Source: Sipunculus nudus
Taxonomy: Eukaryota; Annelida; Sipuncula; Golfingiida; Sipunculidae
Length of the DNA stretch: 64,000 nt
Assembly (NCBI GenBank): GCA_026874595.1
Contig: CM049308.1
Span: forward strand, 42,791,327 to 42,855,326
Reading direction: 5' to 3'
Of the stretch, positions 12,162 to 26,000 are shown piece after piece. The notes under the pieces were generated by a model. The model made no database searches. It was not told the DNA's origin and saw nothing but the letters and a program-made list of their open reading frames with translations. The translations under genes were made by a program, and so were the position numbers. Each line of letters opens with the position of its first letter. Position 1 is the stretch's first letter.

Positions 12162-12254
12162 CTGTTTGCCACCATGTGTCAACCAGTGGGCACCGTTCTT
12201 CCCCCACCACATGGTAGTACCATTCCCAAGCCTCGTGGTTCAAAGGTTCCCCCA
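12162..12254 (-). CDS. ACSS1: Acetyl-CoA synthetase, exon 7 of 8 visible (WWQT active-site motif)
   Basis: The 93-bp exon reads [17 protein letters not shown], then [24 protein letters not shown] is the acetate-pocket and adenylate-binding motif of acetyl-CoA synthetases, and the second Trp of WW limits the acyl pocket in the bacterial enzyme (family knowledge). Here the motif is split by an intron after the first base of the Glu codon. The acceptor is TATTGATAG (above 12254), the donor G then GTATGTG. The exon starts with TG, completing the Val codon begun by exon 19886-20023. This short exon is not covered by any long open frame and was found by looking for the missing motif. Its donor side runs straight into a minisatellite made of itself. 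Confidence 0.95.
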
Positions 12255-13176
12255 CTATCAATATAAACAACATTTTATTCAAACACACATATTTAAGTTT
12301 CCCTTGAACAACTCAAGATTATTTTAACTTACACAGGTCATGTTATATATCATGTGATCCATCATGTAGCATCTAAGAAATATTTGCAGAAAGTCTGAAA
12401 ATGACTCAAAATTGTACAAAAAACTATTGTAGAAGCTTAAAGACATAAATACTTAATTATTAAAGCAAAAATGACATAAGTGATTTGTCCTGTTACTTGA
12501 AACAGAGAGGCAGATAATGAAAAATGACATTATTCCTATGATTGGGACTTGGGGGAGACATCATGCTTGTTTTGCTGATGATGTAGCTAACATAATCAAC
12601 CAAATGAACACGTCTGATGATTAACCATATTATTATACATCTTATCAATTAACATGTAAAAATAAATGTTAAAAGTAATTTTAACTGAAGCATGAATCTT
12701 CATGCAAATATCACCTGATGTTATTAGGCATTTTCAGACTATGTACATGGTGGTGGTGTTCATGTTTTTCATGCTGATAAGATCATTAGATTGAAAATAT
12801 GCTGTCAAGGTTTGTATAAATTCAAGCCATATGTATTAAAGGTAAGAATTAAAACTTCATTTTAATGCTGTGATCCGATGGAAAGAATTAATTCAACAGG
12901 CATGAAGCTGACTTTTCAAATTGTTCAAATATCTGCACATAGTTTGCAGAGTATTACTGGTCACTGTCAACAAATTTTTCGTTAAAAGAGAAATTTCATT
13001 GAAACAAGTATAGATGAAAAGCAAGAAATTTTGTAATCTTATTTATACTTGCGTATGATGGTATACAGTTTGACAGCCAGATGGACAATGACCCACTGCA
13101 TGGAGTAACTACCAGCACAGCTCACAACAAATTTAAAGGGTCCTAATCACCTATAAAGCATGTTGAATTAACATGA
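12255..13176. other. Intronic DNA without recognised features
   Basis: AT-rich, apparently single-copy sequence. I see no exon of the synthetase, no RNA gene and no element boundary before the family P copy that starts at about 13177. Confidence 0.5.
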
Positions 13177-16100
13177 CAAGGCCTACAGGCCTAATGGGAA
13201 CCTGTGCATTGGGAAATACACCAGGTATAATGCTTCAATGCTGGACCATGACTTCTCATGTATATGAACAATGCAGGTACTAAACAGTTTGAATAAGAAA
13301 CAATTACATAAACATCACTGCTGAAATTCTAGCATGGGTGCACACAACACAACTGGGGACCCATGGGTCTCAACGCTCAGTTGAATTTGTCTATAAGGAT
13401 ATTTTGAAAGAATTTTTTCAGAATGACAGTCCTGTGACCTTAACCAATGACCTTGTAACCAAAAAATCTTAGAACTTAATATCCTTGAACTTGCAGCATT
13501 AGGATTATTGTAACAATCTTTTAAAAAGTGACCTTGACCTCTGACCAGATAACCTCAAATTATACAGGTTTCCTAACTTTGGGCAAGTATGCCATGTGTG
13601 AAAGTTGGAAAGTTCAGGATGAAAAGTTTGATTTACAGTGCATCCACAATTTTTTAAAGATGTTGCTTCTGTGACCTTCAACTTAGATCGCTGGACCCTG
13701 AAAATCAAAATGAATTTACATCTGTGGTTGGTCATTATTAAATCAAGTTTGAAGTCAGTCTGTCTATCCAAAGCAGAATTATCATCCATAAACTATTTGT
13801 GAATGGATGGGCCCTGTGACCTTGACCTTTGACCCAAAAATCAAACAGAATCTTCCTCTAGTGGCAGTTTAGCAATATCTTGAAGATGGAAGGTTTGTGA
13901 TGAAAAGTTTGGCTTCAAATGCATACACATTCCTTTGTGGTGGGCCATTTATAAGTTAAGTTTGAAACCAATATATCAAAATTAACTGGAGTTATCATCT
14001 GGAAACTAATTTGTGTGGATGGACGGATTGACAGACAGACAGACATACAAACAGACAGACAGACAGGGTGATTAGTATAGGGCATCCACTTGTGATCAAT
14101 AAACACACCAGGTTTTGGGACACCAGATGTAATGACAGCTGAGAAACTGACATGATTTTTGTCATTTTATAGTAAATAAATAGAAAAATATTTGTTAAAA
14201 TAGGAAAACCACCACGTTTCAGGAACTGACAAAACTAGTCATGGTCAATATTCAAGGCAAAATTCATGACAAACCATGCATTAATTATCAAGATATTGGA
14301 GGTTTTGTATCAAAATTTTTACTATTCTGGGGGGTACTTTCAAGCCCCATAGCTAGAAGTAAAAAGGTCGCAGTGACCTAATTTCAGGTTTCTAAAGAAA
14401 CTTTTAATTGACCTCCCTGGATGTTCACTTAGAAGTTTCTAGGACCAGCTGTTATGATTTGTGCCCTGCTAACAGACGGCCGGACGTCCAGACGGACGAC
14501 GGACAAAGCGCCATTCCTATACCTCAGTTGACTTACAGTCAGCTGAGCTAAAAATGATTGTAGCTGGCACCACCAGTCTTGTATACAAAAAAGTTTCAGA
14601 GATATATACATATGCCAAAGTTCAGACTGATATATCAAACCCCTCCTGAGAAATAAGCAGGGACACACACTGTGCAAAAAATTATTGTGGCACCACCAGT
14701 CTTGTATACGACAAGTATACAATAATTAAAATACGATAGGTATAAATATGCCCAATTTCAGGATTATATATTAAATTCCTCTGTAGAAATAAGCAGGCAC
14801 AAAAGTCACACACTGTGCAAATGTCATTGTAGGTGGTGACACCTGTCTAGTGAACGAGAAACCCATCAAAGACATAGACAGGTCAAAATATTAGGCCAAT
14901 ACATCAAACTTACCTTAAGTCTGATGCATGGGGCTGACCACGCTTAGGTGAGAAAGGCAGTTGCTCCGAGTGAACTGTGACAAATTTGCTAGCTCAGGCT
15001 ACTGCACTGAGTGAACTCATGACCTGCACCTGGCTAGACTGGGTGAACTTTTGACCTGTACCTGGCTGCAATGAGTGAACTCTTGACCTGTTGCCTAATC
15101 TGATACAGTTGGCAGTCTGCCAAAGCTATAAATAGATTGGCTCCACATGCAGCCCTGAGGGGCATGACACCAATGAGGTGATCACATGGTGTTCACATGT
15201 CAGCCATGAGGGGATCATATGCCTGGTGCTTGGCTGCACTGACTGAACTCTTGACATATATCTGGCTGCACTGAATGAACTCTTGATTTATTGCCAAATC
15301 TGAAACAGTTGGCAGTTTCTAAACCTATGTAAATATACAGACACAATCTTGGCCTATTGACAAATCTGTTTACACATACTGAAAGACTTTGGCTCAAATG
15401 CCTTTTTTTCAAGCAGAAATATTCATAAACTTTTTATCAAAATATCTAGAAAAATAAAAGATTCAGTTCTTTCATTGTTAAAGGTCCAATAATTCTGCCA
15501 AAAATCATTCAAGTAAACTTGAACAAAGGCCACCAAAGAATAATTTTTGTGCCATGTAACAGAAGTTATAATTGAAACAATAATTTTGTAGAAGAACAGT
15601 TTTGCAGTCCTCAGTTTGAGTTAGACATAATAATGGCCATTAGACCAACTTAAGTTTTTCTGATATGATTGAAAGAACCATGTCCTATGATAATTTTTTT
15701 GAAAAATTGAACGATTCAACTTGTCAGTTTCATCATTAACATTTTAAGCTGAAAGAGGCTAAAATTATGAGGTTTTTGCCCATAAAAAAACGGGTCAATG
15801 TAGGTGGCACATCAAAATCTGCAACTTCATATATGAGTCATGTGACCAACATTTGCACAATACTTGGTAATGCTAGCTTCTGTCATTTCTGAGATAACTA
15901 TGTCAGTATGCTTACTTGGCCAAATGACCTTTCAAATTCATTTAACTCCACTAAAATTCATCAAATGCAATCTATTTGAACAAACTTGAGAGTGCTTGCC
16001 TCTGGGATCATTTCTGTAAAATATTGAACAATTTGGCTGGACCATTTAAGACTTTGAAAGGTTTTTCAGCTTTTCCCCTATAAAACCTAAGTAAATGCAG

Positions 16101-17903
16101 ATAGCAAAAAACATAATCTGAATCTCACAACATTTGATTTGTGACAGATAATTGCATAAAATCTGGGGATGGTAGCTCCTGCAATTCCTGAGAAATTATG
16201 GGTTGATATACAGATGACCAATGACCCATGTACAAAAAAAGGTCAATGCAGGTGGCGCCACCAATACCTGAATTTCATATATGACTCATGTGACCAACAC
16301 TGGCATAAAATTTGGTGATGATAGCTCTGGCCGTTTCTGAGATTGTCATTTTAGTATGCTTTTTTGGACAGATGACTAGGTTCAACTTCCTGTAATTCGG
16401 CAAAAATTCACAGAACTTGAACCATTTGAACAAACTTGAGGGAGATGGTATAAAAAATTATTTCTGCGAAATATTGAACAAATTTGCTTGACCGTTTCAG
16501 AGGAGAAGATTTTTAAAGATTTTTTTTAGCTTTTTCTCTATAATTTCTAAGAAAATGCAGATTTTTTTCAGATGGCTAATTTTTTGCATTAAATTTCATG
16601 ATGCTAGCTCCAGTCGTTTTTGAAATAGTATGGGTTAACGTATACCTGTGATTGTAAACATTACCTGGCATGAGGAATATCTAAAATCATAAATCTACAT
16701 TTTTTTAAAGTTTTTAAAAAACATTCTTGTCAATATTAACCAAAGATAACCTGAAATCTAAATGTCTGGAGGCATGATGTAACAGATGCTAATAAACTGG
16801 TTCCAGGCTAGATGTATCTGCTTCACACAGCTATATAACATATATGGTAAAATGACTCAATTCAATCTTTATTATTCAGCCAAAATTCATTCTTTGGAAC
16901 CATAAAAGACAATTATTATAAGAACAATTCAGGGGATTATTCTTGTAAAATATTAAACAAATTGGCCTCAGTGGCGTCATTAAAAAAATGTTTTGCAGGT
17001 TTATTATAACTCATATGGGAAAATAAAGCAAAATGGCTAAGTTAAGCTTCCCATAACTCAGCCAAAAATCACTGAACCAAAACCATTTTGAACAAACTTG
17101 AATTATCATCATCTAACGATAATTAATATGTGAGATTTAAGAATTTGGCCCAGTGGTTTTTGAGAAGAAGATCTTTGTAGCCACTGAGCTAAAATGTGCT
17201 GTTATGGCATATGACTAAATTCAGCTTCCCATAACTCAGCCAAAAATCACTGAACTGAGACCATTTGAACAAACTTCAGAAAGCACTACCCTAGGATCAT
17301 TTCTGTGCCATATTAAACAATTTGGCCATATGGTTTTAGAGAAGAAGTTTATTGTAGGCGTCAGTATGATACGGGCACTGATGACCCCCGTTCAAAAATA
17401 ACCGATGCAGGTGGCGCCACCAATACCTGAATTTCAGACATGACTCTTGTGACCAACATTGGCATAAAATTTGGTGATGACAGCTCCAGCCGTTTCTAAG
17501 ATTGTAATTTTAGTATGCTTTTTTGGACAGATGACCAAGTTCAACTAGCTGTAACTTGTCCAAAAATCACCAAACTTAAACCATTCCAACAAACTCGAGA
17601 GAGATTGTTCCAGGGATCATTTCTGTGAAATATTGGACAATTTGGCTAAACAATTTCGGTGAAGAAGATTTTTAAAGTTTTTTAACTTTTTCTCTATAAA
17701 ATCTAAGAAAATGCAGTTAGCCAAAAAATAAGCAAAATCCGAAGGAGTTTTTAGATGACTAATATTTTGCAGAAAATTTCTTGATGCTTACTCTTGCCAT
17801 TTTCAAGATAGTATGGGTTAACGTACAGATGACGGACGACGGCCAACGGACTACAGATGCCGGACAACGCCACACCATCGCACAAGCTCACAGGTTCGCT
17901 AAA
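13177..17903. repeat. Family P element, copy 1 (contains a nested family Q element)
   Basis: The start is ACAAGGCCTACAGGCCTAAT. The end is CACCATCGCACAAGCTCACA followed by GGTTCGCTAAA. The interior has recurrent phrases such as 'ggcataaaatttggtgatga', 'agctccagccgtttct', 'gaacaaacttgaga' and GGTGGCGCCACC. Equivalent copies lie at 23045-26896, 28321-30410 and 46547-47455. The 0.9-kb copy at 46547 has the same two ends, which supports these boundaries. There is no coding potential. Confidence 0.6.
13353..14549. mobile_element. Family Q element inserted inside family P copy 1
   Basis: It starts with CTGGGGACCCATGGGTCTCA and CGCTCAGTTGA, and ends with CGGACGACGGACAAAGCG and ACAGTCAGCTGAGCTA. The flanks join as cacaacacaa | aaaatgattgtagctgg. 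The unoccupied equivalents read straight through at about 23211-23232 and 46748-46765, so this is a filled site with matching empty sites in the same window. Only two to a few A residues can be a target duplication. The interior (13400-13860) carries the 'tgaccttgacctttgaccc' type of motif also seen at 33100-34060. Confidence 0.75.
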
Positions 17904-18017
17904 TAAATAGCTTCTTCTCTTTGAATAAAATTTCGCCTGCAAAAGTATTGCCCTGAAACTGTTTACTTACTCCTGTAAACATGTTAAAACTAGCTATTTC
18001 TTGGCACCGGCACCATA

Positions 18018-19493
18018 GTATCCCCAGAAAATTAGTCTCGTCCCCCTTTAAGAATAGGCCCCCCATCTTCAGCAGCATATACTGACACTTGGCAAGCGAC
18101 TATGGTTTCTTCCATCTATCAACTTGAGAAACAATATTTTTCACCAAATATGGGGGCCAATTTGGCGAATCAATCTTGAGAAAAGAGCATTAATTTATTT
18201 TATGGAAATGGGAAGGTAGGTGGCACCACCTGTCTGGTTTACAAGCATTCCATGATGGATAGACATGCCAAATTAAAGACCAATCCCTTGAACCACTCCG
18301 GAGATGAACAATTTTGACCCAAAGCACATGAACAGATGGATGCCACTACAAAACAACGGCAGATGGCGCCACCAGTCTTGAGAACAAGATGGTGGAATCC
18401 AAGGTCTATGGATAAGCACAATTTCAGGCCAATAGGGAATATCACTCCTGAGAAAAGAGCATTAATTTGTTTTACGAAAACGGGGAGGTAGGTGGCACTA
18501 CCTGTCTGATTTACACGAAAACTTTCCAAGATGGATAGACATGCCAAATTTAAGACCAATACCTTGAAGCACTCCAGAGATATGAGCAATTTCACCCAAA
18601 GCACATGTACAGATGGACCCCCATACCAAAACAATTGCAGATGTCTAGTTTATGAATCACTCCCGAGATATGAACAATTTTCACCGAAAGCAAATGTACA
18701 GATGGACGCCACACAATTATGATTGCAGATAGCAACACCAGTCTTGAATATAAGATGGAGGTATCCAAGATCAATGGACATGCACAATTTCAGCCCAATC
18801 TGTCCATCAGTTTTATAATGCTGTCAAGTGGCAATGATGGGGTATTAAAAGGCCTTAAAACAAGAAAAGGACAGCAGGTGGTGCCACCTGTCTTCTGCAG
18901 AAGACAAAGCTAACCAAAATCTTTGGTCAATTTGATTTTTGGACTAATCCATGCATCCCTTATGATTCAGTGTGATATGGCAATAATCAAGGTCAAGGCC
19001 ATTCTCATAGGAAATGTCATGACCCCCGTTTAAATGTACATCATGCCATAACCCATGTTTATGCATATGCATAATATGAAAGAAATCTGTCCATTAGTTT
19101 TTTTTCTTTTAATGCTCACAGTACTGTTAAGTGGCAATGATGGGATTATTAAAGGGCACGAAAACAAGAAAAGGATATCAGGTGGCACCACCAATTTTCT
19201 GTACATGACTACACTATCCAAGATCTTCAGCCAAGTAATTTTTGGATCAATCCATTTTTAAGAAATTGTGTGATTTTCCCCCAAATGGACCTATTCAAGG
19301 TCAAGGGCACTCTCCTAGTAAAGGTCATGACCCCATTTTACAAAGCCTTCGTCCTCTCACCCATATCTATGCACCTGTCGAGTTTGGTAAAGATCCGTAA
19401 AATATTTTTTGAGTTATCCTTCAAAACAAATCTCTGCGGTGGAGGCAGTGGCACTGTGACCATGCTGAAACCATAGTATTCGGACTTTGTCTG
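18018..19493. mobile_element. Second hairpin/TIR-ended element
   Basis: The left edge carries GTATCCCCAGA (about 18018-18030), the exact inverse of TCTGGGGATAC at the right edge (about 19480-19492), where a hairpin with GTATTCGGAC also forms. The interior has repeated phrases of the type 'agacatgccaaatttaagac' and variants of the GGTGGCGCCACC palindrome (for example near 18366). It is related in build to 9431-11186. A fragment of the same end ('catagtatccccaac') sits near 30656. No gene was found. Confidence 0.45.
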
Positions 19494-19885
19494 GGGATAC
19501 AAATAGTAAACTTGGCATGATTTCAGGCATCAATATAAATACAGCGCGTGCACTGCTTGGGTCAAAACAATCAGGAGATACCCTGACTTCCATGACCCAT
19601 AAAAATGTAAGATATGTTCCTGCTGGCTGAAACATTGCATGTTGTTGCTCACAATCAAACCTCTGTTCACCTGGCCTTGTTATAGTAAACAGACACATGT
19701 GGACTGGGTTTACCAACATGCATGCAGAGCCATAACAAGGTGTACAAGCCATATTAGAGTTACTGAGACTTTGTGCTGGGATGGTTCTGCTGGGAAACTT
19801 TTGTATAAAGCAAAACTAAACTGATAGTGTGAAAGAATAGGCATAATATAGCTCCTGATTATGTCCCTTTAACATGGAAGCTCAC

Positions 19886-20023
19886 CACAGCCCAGAGTCT
19901 TGAGGGAAGATCTGTCATATTTGTGCACCCATTTATCCCCCGCCTTGAGCAGCAGTCGGATGGCAGTGGGGGCTCCATAGAACTGGTTGATCTTGAGCCT
20001 CTCCACAGTCTCCCAGTACCGGC
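19886..20023 (-). CDS. ACSS1: Acetyl-CoA synthetase, exon 6 of 8 visible
   Basis: The 138-bp exon reads [20 protein letters not shown], then [15 protein letters not shown] and [10 protein letters not shown]. These are hallmark stretches of the N-terminal adenylation domain of acetyl-CoA synthetases; the YGAPTA loop lies near the adenylate site (family knowledge). The acceptor is GATTGACAG, the donor TGTG then GTGAGCT. The exon starts with GC, completing the Gly codon opened by exon 31947-32094, and ends with one base. The [18 protein letters not shown] context resembles the mitochondrial ACSS1 type more than ACSS2. It is flanked by introns of about 7.6 and 11.9 kb. Confidence 0.95.
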
Positions 20024-21710
20024 CTGTCAATCACCAGAAAACTAATTTTCATTCTGTCAATTAAAACCCTGGAACATGCACTTAATTTGTAACAAAGGAT
20101 CTTAAGGTCACAGTGCTCAGCTGACACTGATTATGAGAATATTTGTATAAAATCCTAGCAGACGTGTTGACTGTGCTTTGTTAAGGACAATATGAATGAT
20201 GCAGAAGCCTCTCATGAGCACATATTTGTAAAAGTCAGCATTTCTTCTATGTCAAATAGGAGAAAATTTATGGCTGATATTTTACATTTGTTTAAAACGA
20301 CAAGGGCTAAGAGGCAAAAATAGTCCACTGCCCTTTGCATAACTCAAATATGTGGTATTTTCTGTGACATGCTTTCCCTAGGGATTAGCTGAAATAGGAT
20401 AATTCATGATCCAAAGGTGTTTTGTTTAATGGATGCAACTAAACAAGAAGAGCAGGCATATAAAATGTTAATCATTGGTGCAACCTGCAATAAATCTATC
20501 CATGATCAATGGTTTTGCAAAAATTCACGCCAATCAGTGCACATTTCTGAGATGAGCCAAAGTATAATAATATACATTTATTTATTAACTGAAATAAAAT
20601 GTTTTAAATAAAATACAAAAGAGCATAAACAAAACTTAAACAGCATGTTAAACAAGCAAATTAAATATAAATCCCACTTGTACTATGTAATAAATTAAAC
20701 TTGTGGCCTGAATGCCATTTAATGATGCATTAAGGAAAAAATACACCAAAGTGTTATATGAAAGGATACATTTCATAAACAACAAGGGACCCATGGGTCA
20801 CAGCGCTCAGCTGATAGTGACAGTTATAACTGCATCACCATAGATTCTTTGAAGTTGCAATAAAAATACTACCCTCAGTGCTCAGGAACTAGGGCTAAAT
20901 GGCTGGGTGGGGGGGGGGGGGGGAGTTACAACACCTTTGGATATAAATACAGAATACGGAATTAAATTCAATGATGCTTACAGGGACTGGTGGGAGTTAC
21001 AGCTACTTTGCATATACATAAAGGATAAAATTTAGTTTTAATGAAATTATTTTTGAATATTTAACAAGGGACCCATGAGTCACGGCGCTCAGCTGATTGT
21101 GATTGGACTATAAATATTTCTCCATTGTGATACTATATCGAATCGATAAGGCTTATGAATATCATGGACATGTTGGGCTATTATAAAGGAATGTAATGTA
21201 ATATGTGAGTAAATGATAAATGAAATAACCTGACTGATGGATTAATAAAGTAAAATATAGTGGTTAATTTTTTATCTATTTAGGAGGGGTTGAAAATTGC
21301 GATACATTTGAGCAAATATGAATGCATGACAGCAGTAATAATCAGTAGTAGAATGATGATAAGGCTATTTGTTGAAGGATCTACAGTATATGGAAGTCTG
21401 CAAGATTTCAATTTGACAGATATGTTATGATTTACTATGCTGATGAGGGGATTTATAAATTTGTGACTGTATGACACAGTATCTCTTAAGTCTTGACAAG
21501 GTACATTATTTTGATGCCCACACTGTCTACATATTACACAATATTGACATAATTTCTGGCATGTACAAAGATACCTATGGACGAATTGTTATACAAAATA
21601 TTAAAGTATGAATTTATCTGATTCATCTTGTTCTTGTTCTGACATTGGGATGGGGTTCAGAGAAGGGAACAGTGAGGGCAGCAAGGAGGTGGATGTAGAG
21701 AGAAAAGGGG

Positions 21711-21746
<36 letters not shown>

Positions 21747-23044
21747 GGATGGAGTATTCAACAGTACTTAAACACCTGGAAGGTTAAAATCTAAAATAAC
21801 ACAAAAAGTAGATAAAGTCTGATCAGAAAAGGTAATCTTGCCCATGGTTGGTTGATATGATTGAAGGATTGTTGCAAATAATATTTTGTGATCGGACCAT
21901 GTGTTTCCATTGGTTACCTTTTTGATAAGCTGTTGACAGTTCAACAGTTTACACATTTGTCTAATGAGATCCAATTATTTTAATAAACCTATTTTTCTAT
22001 TTTATCATATGTATACAGTAGCCATAAAGTCCCCACTTAACAGGTGGAAGGACTGATGGGGGGAGCTAGACTGTCATGGAGAGAGAGAGAGAGCGAGAAA
22101 GAGAGCTAGACTGCCAGAGAGAGAAAGGCTCTCTGGTAATTACTGCCTGACCCAGACAATCACAGAGGCAGTAGCTAGGTTAGAAGTTGAACCAGTTATG
22201 TAACACTTCTGAGCACACATTTCACTGATTTGATGAAAACAATCAAGACATGGGGCTTGAAAACTTGATAACATCTACAGTTTTTGGTCAACTGGTTTCA
22301 AATTTCAGATTTTAACAGATGAAATGCTTATGTGTAGATGCTTTGAAAATTAAATCACAGCACTTACACTAGTAACCAGAAATAAATGTCCACTCTAAGT
22401 CATGTTAATTATCATGCATGCTTTTTACAAAGGAGTTAACTGTTATTAAATAATTACAGGTTGCCAATAGCCAAATGATATGAGAGTTAAACTATTCATT
22501 TAATATAAATTGGAATTATTGGGCAAAATATAATTTTAATGAAAAAATATTAACAGTTACATCTGAAAAGATTTCTTTTAATAATATAATTGATATAAAT
22601 GGTTATTAAAATAATATTATAAAATATATTCATGAATGCATTAATGAATATATTTTGAAAGTATTTGCACTCAAATTCTTTCTTTTTACCTGTATAAGTA
22701 TTTTTATTAATTTTCATTATCGAACTACTGAATTTAATCATATTTGAATACAATTATAAAGTATTTACTCAATGGCTCATATTTATTCAGTTTCAGTCGA
22801 ACGAAACTGTTGAGAATCCAGGATAAAAAATTTCACAAATTTAAATAATGACTGTAACTACCTGCTTTTATGGCTTAAATTTATAAAAAAAATATTATAT
22901 TCACTTTTGAATACTTTCACATCACTGTCCAGACACTTATGACAATTATTAACATTATAGACATCATAATGAGAACATGTCTTTAAGATCTGATTTTTTT
23001 ATCCCATTTGAATATTTTTATTTTTTTTTAAATATGTATCAGAA
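20024..23044. repeat. Intron with duplicated family Q blocks
   Basis: Family Q 5'-type motifs (ACAAGGGACCCATGGGTCAC and CGCTCAGCTGA) start at about 20781 and 21064. From 21064 to about 22380 the sequence parallels 3990-5760, including the poly-G run (21737-21747) and GA tract. 22390-23040 is AT-rich with nothing recognisable. Confidence 0.55.
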
Positions 23045-26000
23045 ACAAGGCCTACAGGCCTAATGCAAACCTGTGCATTGGGAAATACACCAGGTTAATG
23101 CTTCAATGCTGGACCATTACTTCTCATGTATGTGAAAAATGCAAGTACTAAACATTTTGAATAAGAAACAATTACACAAACTTCACTGCTGAAATTCTGG
23201 CATGGGTGCACACAACACAAAAATGATTGTAGCTGGCACCACCAGTCTTGTATACAACAAAGCTATCAGACTGATATATCAAAACCCTCCTGAAAATAGC
23301 AGAAACACACACTGAGCACAAATTATTGTAAGTGGCACCACCAGTCTTGTATACGACAAAGCTATTCTATATGTATATATATATGCCCAATTTCAGGCTG
23401 ATATATCAAATTCCTCTGTAGAAATGAGCAGGCACATACACTGTGCAAAAGTCATTGTAGGTGGCGACAACTGTCTTGTGAACGAGAAAGCCATCAAAGA
23501 CACATAGACAGGTCAAAATATCAGGCCAATACATCAAAAATACCTTAAGTCTTATGCATTGGGCTGACCAGGCTTAGGTGAGAAAGGCAATTGCCCCGAG
23601 TGAACTGTGACAAATTTGCTGGCTCAGGCTACTGCACTGAGTGAACTCATGACCTGCACCTGGCTAGACTGAGTGAACTCTTGACCTGTTGCATAATCTG
23701 ACACAGTTGGCAGTCTGCCAAAGCTATAAATAGATCAAGGCTGAACTTTGGTGCCAAATCTGATGCAGTGGGCAGTCTGCTAACACTATAAATAGAATGC
23801 AGATACTGCACTGAGTGAACTCCTGACCCATACCTGGCTGCACTGAGTGAACTCTTGACCTGTTGCCTAATTTGTTACAGTTGGCAGTCCGCCAAAGCTA
23901 TAAATAGATCAAGACGGACCTCTAGCCTGTTGCCAAGTCTGATGTAGTAGCCACACCATTGCATAAGCTCATGCAGGGGCCCTGCCCTGAGGGGCATGAC
24001 ACCCATGAGGTGATCACATGGTGCCCATGAGGTGATCACATGTCACCCATGAGGTGATCACATGCCTTGTGCTTGGCTGCACTGATTGAACTCTTGACCT
24101 AAATCTGGCTGCACTGAATGAACTTTTGATCTGTTGCCAAATCTGAAACAGTTGGCAGTTTCTCAACCTATTTATAGATACACACACAATCTTGGAGTGT
24201 TGGTTAATCTGTTTACACATACTGAAAGACTTTGGCTAAAATGCTTTTTTTTCAAGCTGACATATTCATAAACTTTTTATCAAAATATCTAGAATAATAA
24301 AAGATGCAGTTCTTTCATTGTTAAAGGTTCAATAATTCTGCCAAAGATCATTCAAGTATACTTGAAAAAAGGCCACCTTATAATTATTGTGCAATGTTAC
24401 ATAATTTATAATTGAAACAATAATTTTGTAGAAGAACAGTTTTGCAGTCCTTAGTTTGAAATAGTCATAATAATGGCCATAAGACCATCAAAAGCTTTTC
24501 TGATATGATTGAAAGAACCATGTCCTAGGATAATTCTTTTGAAAAATAGAACGATTCAACTTGATGGTTTCATCATAAACATTTCAAGCTGAAAGGGGGT
24601 AAAATTATGAGGTTTTTGCCCATAAAAAAACAGTCAATGTAGATGGCACATCAAAATCTGCAACTTCAAATATGAGTCATGTGACCAACATTTGCACAAT
24701 ACTTGGTAATCCTAGCTTCTGTCATTTCTGAGATTACTATGTCAGTATGCTTGCTTGGCCAAATGACTGTTCAAATTCATGAAACTCCACTAAAATTCAT
24801 CAAATGCAAACCATTTGAACAAACGTGAGAGGCTTGCCTCTGGGATCATTTCTGTAAAATATTGAACAATCTGGCTAGACCGTTTACAAGAAGACTTTTA
24901 AAGGTTTTTCAGCTTTTTCCCTATAAAATCTAAGTAAACGCAGATAGCAAAAAAATTAAGCTGAATCACAAAACATTTGATATGTGACAGATTATTGCAT
25001 AAAATCTGGGGATGGTAGCTCCTGCCATTCCTTAGAAATTATGGGTTATTGTACAGTGACCATTGACCCCCGAACAAAAAAAGGTCAATGCAGGTGGCAC
25101 CACCAATACCTGAATTTCATATATGTCTCATGTGCCCAACACTGTCATAAAATTTGGTGATGATAGCTCCAGCCGTTTCTGAGACTGTCATTTTAGTATG
25201 CTTTTTTGACAGATGACTAAGTTCAACTTCCTGTAACTTGGCCAAAATTCACCGAACTTGAACCACTCAAACAAACTTAAGAGAAATGGAGATTATTTCT
25301 GTGAAATATTGAACAATTTGGCTTTACCTTTTCGTCGGAGAAGATTTTTAAAGGTTTTTTACCTGTTTCTCTATAAAATCTAAGAAAATGCAGAGTTTTT
25401 CAGATGGTTAATTTTTTGCATTAAATTTCATGATGCTAGCTCCAGTCGTTTTTTAAATAGTATTGGTTAACATACAGAAGGTGGACGCCACCACACTATC
25501 ACATTAGCTCACAGGTTCGCTAAAAATTACTACAGATGCATATTGAATGCAAAATTATAATACAGATAAATCTCACTGATGGCTAAATCTTGAATTAAGT
25601 TGAGTATGGATACCTATTATTTATAATCCATGTACAGCCGTCTTTATATACCAACAGAGAGCTGTATCCCTGTGTTTGTAAACATTGCCTGGCATGAGGA
25701 ATATCTAAAATCATAAATCTACATTTTTTAAAAGCTTTTAAAAAACATTCTTGTCAATATTAACCATAGATAACCTGAAATCTAAATGTCTAGAGGCATG
25801 ATGTAATGGATGCTGATAAACAGGTGCCAGGCTAGATGTATCTGCTTCACACAGCTTACATATATGGTAAAATGACTCAATTCAATCTTTATAATTCAGC
25901 CAAAATTCATTCTTTGGAACCATAAAAGACAATTATTATAAGAATTATTCAGGGGATTATTCTTGTAAAATATTAAACAAATTTACCCTAGAGGCCTCAG

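Noticed and set aside
10800-12327. Thr/His/Cys-rich frames at 11630-12327
   Set aside because: Frames through the exon-edge array on the strand opposite to the gene; not a protein.
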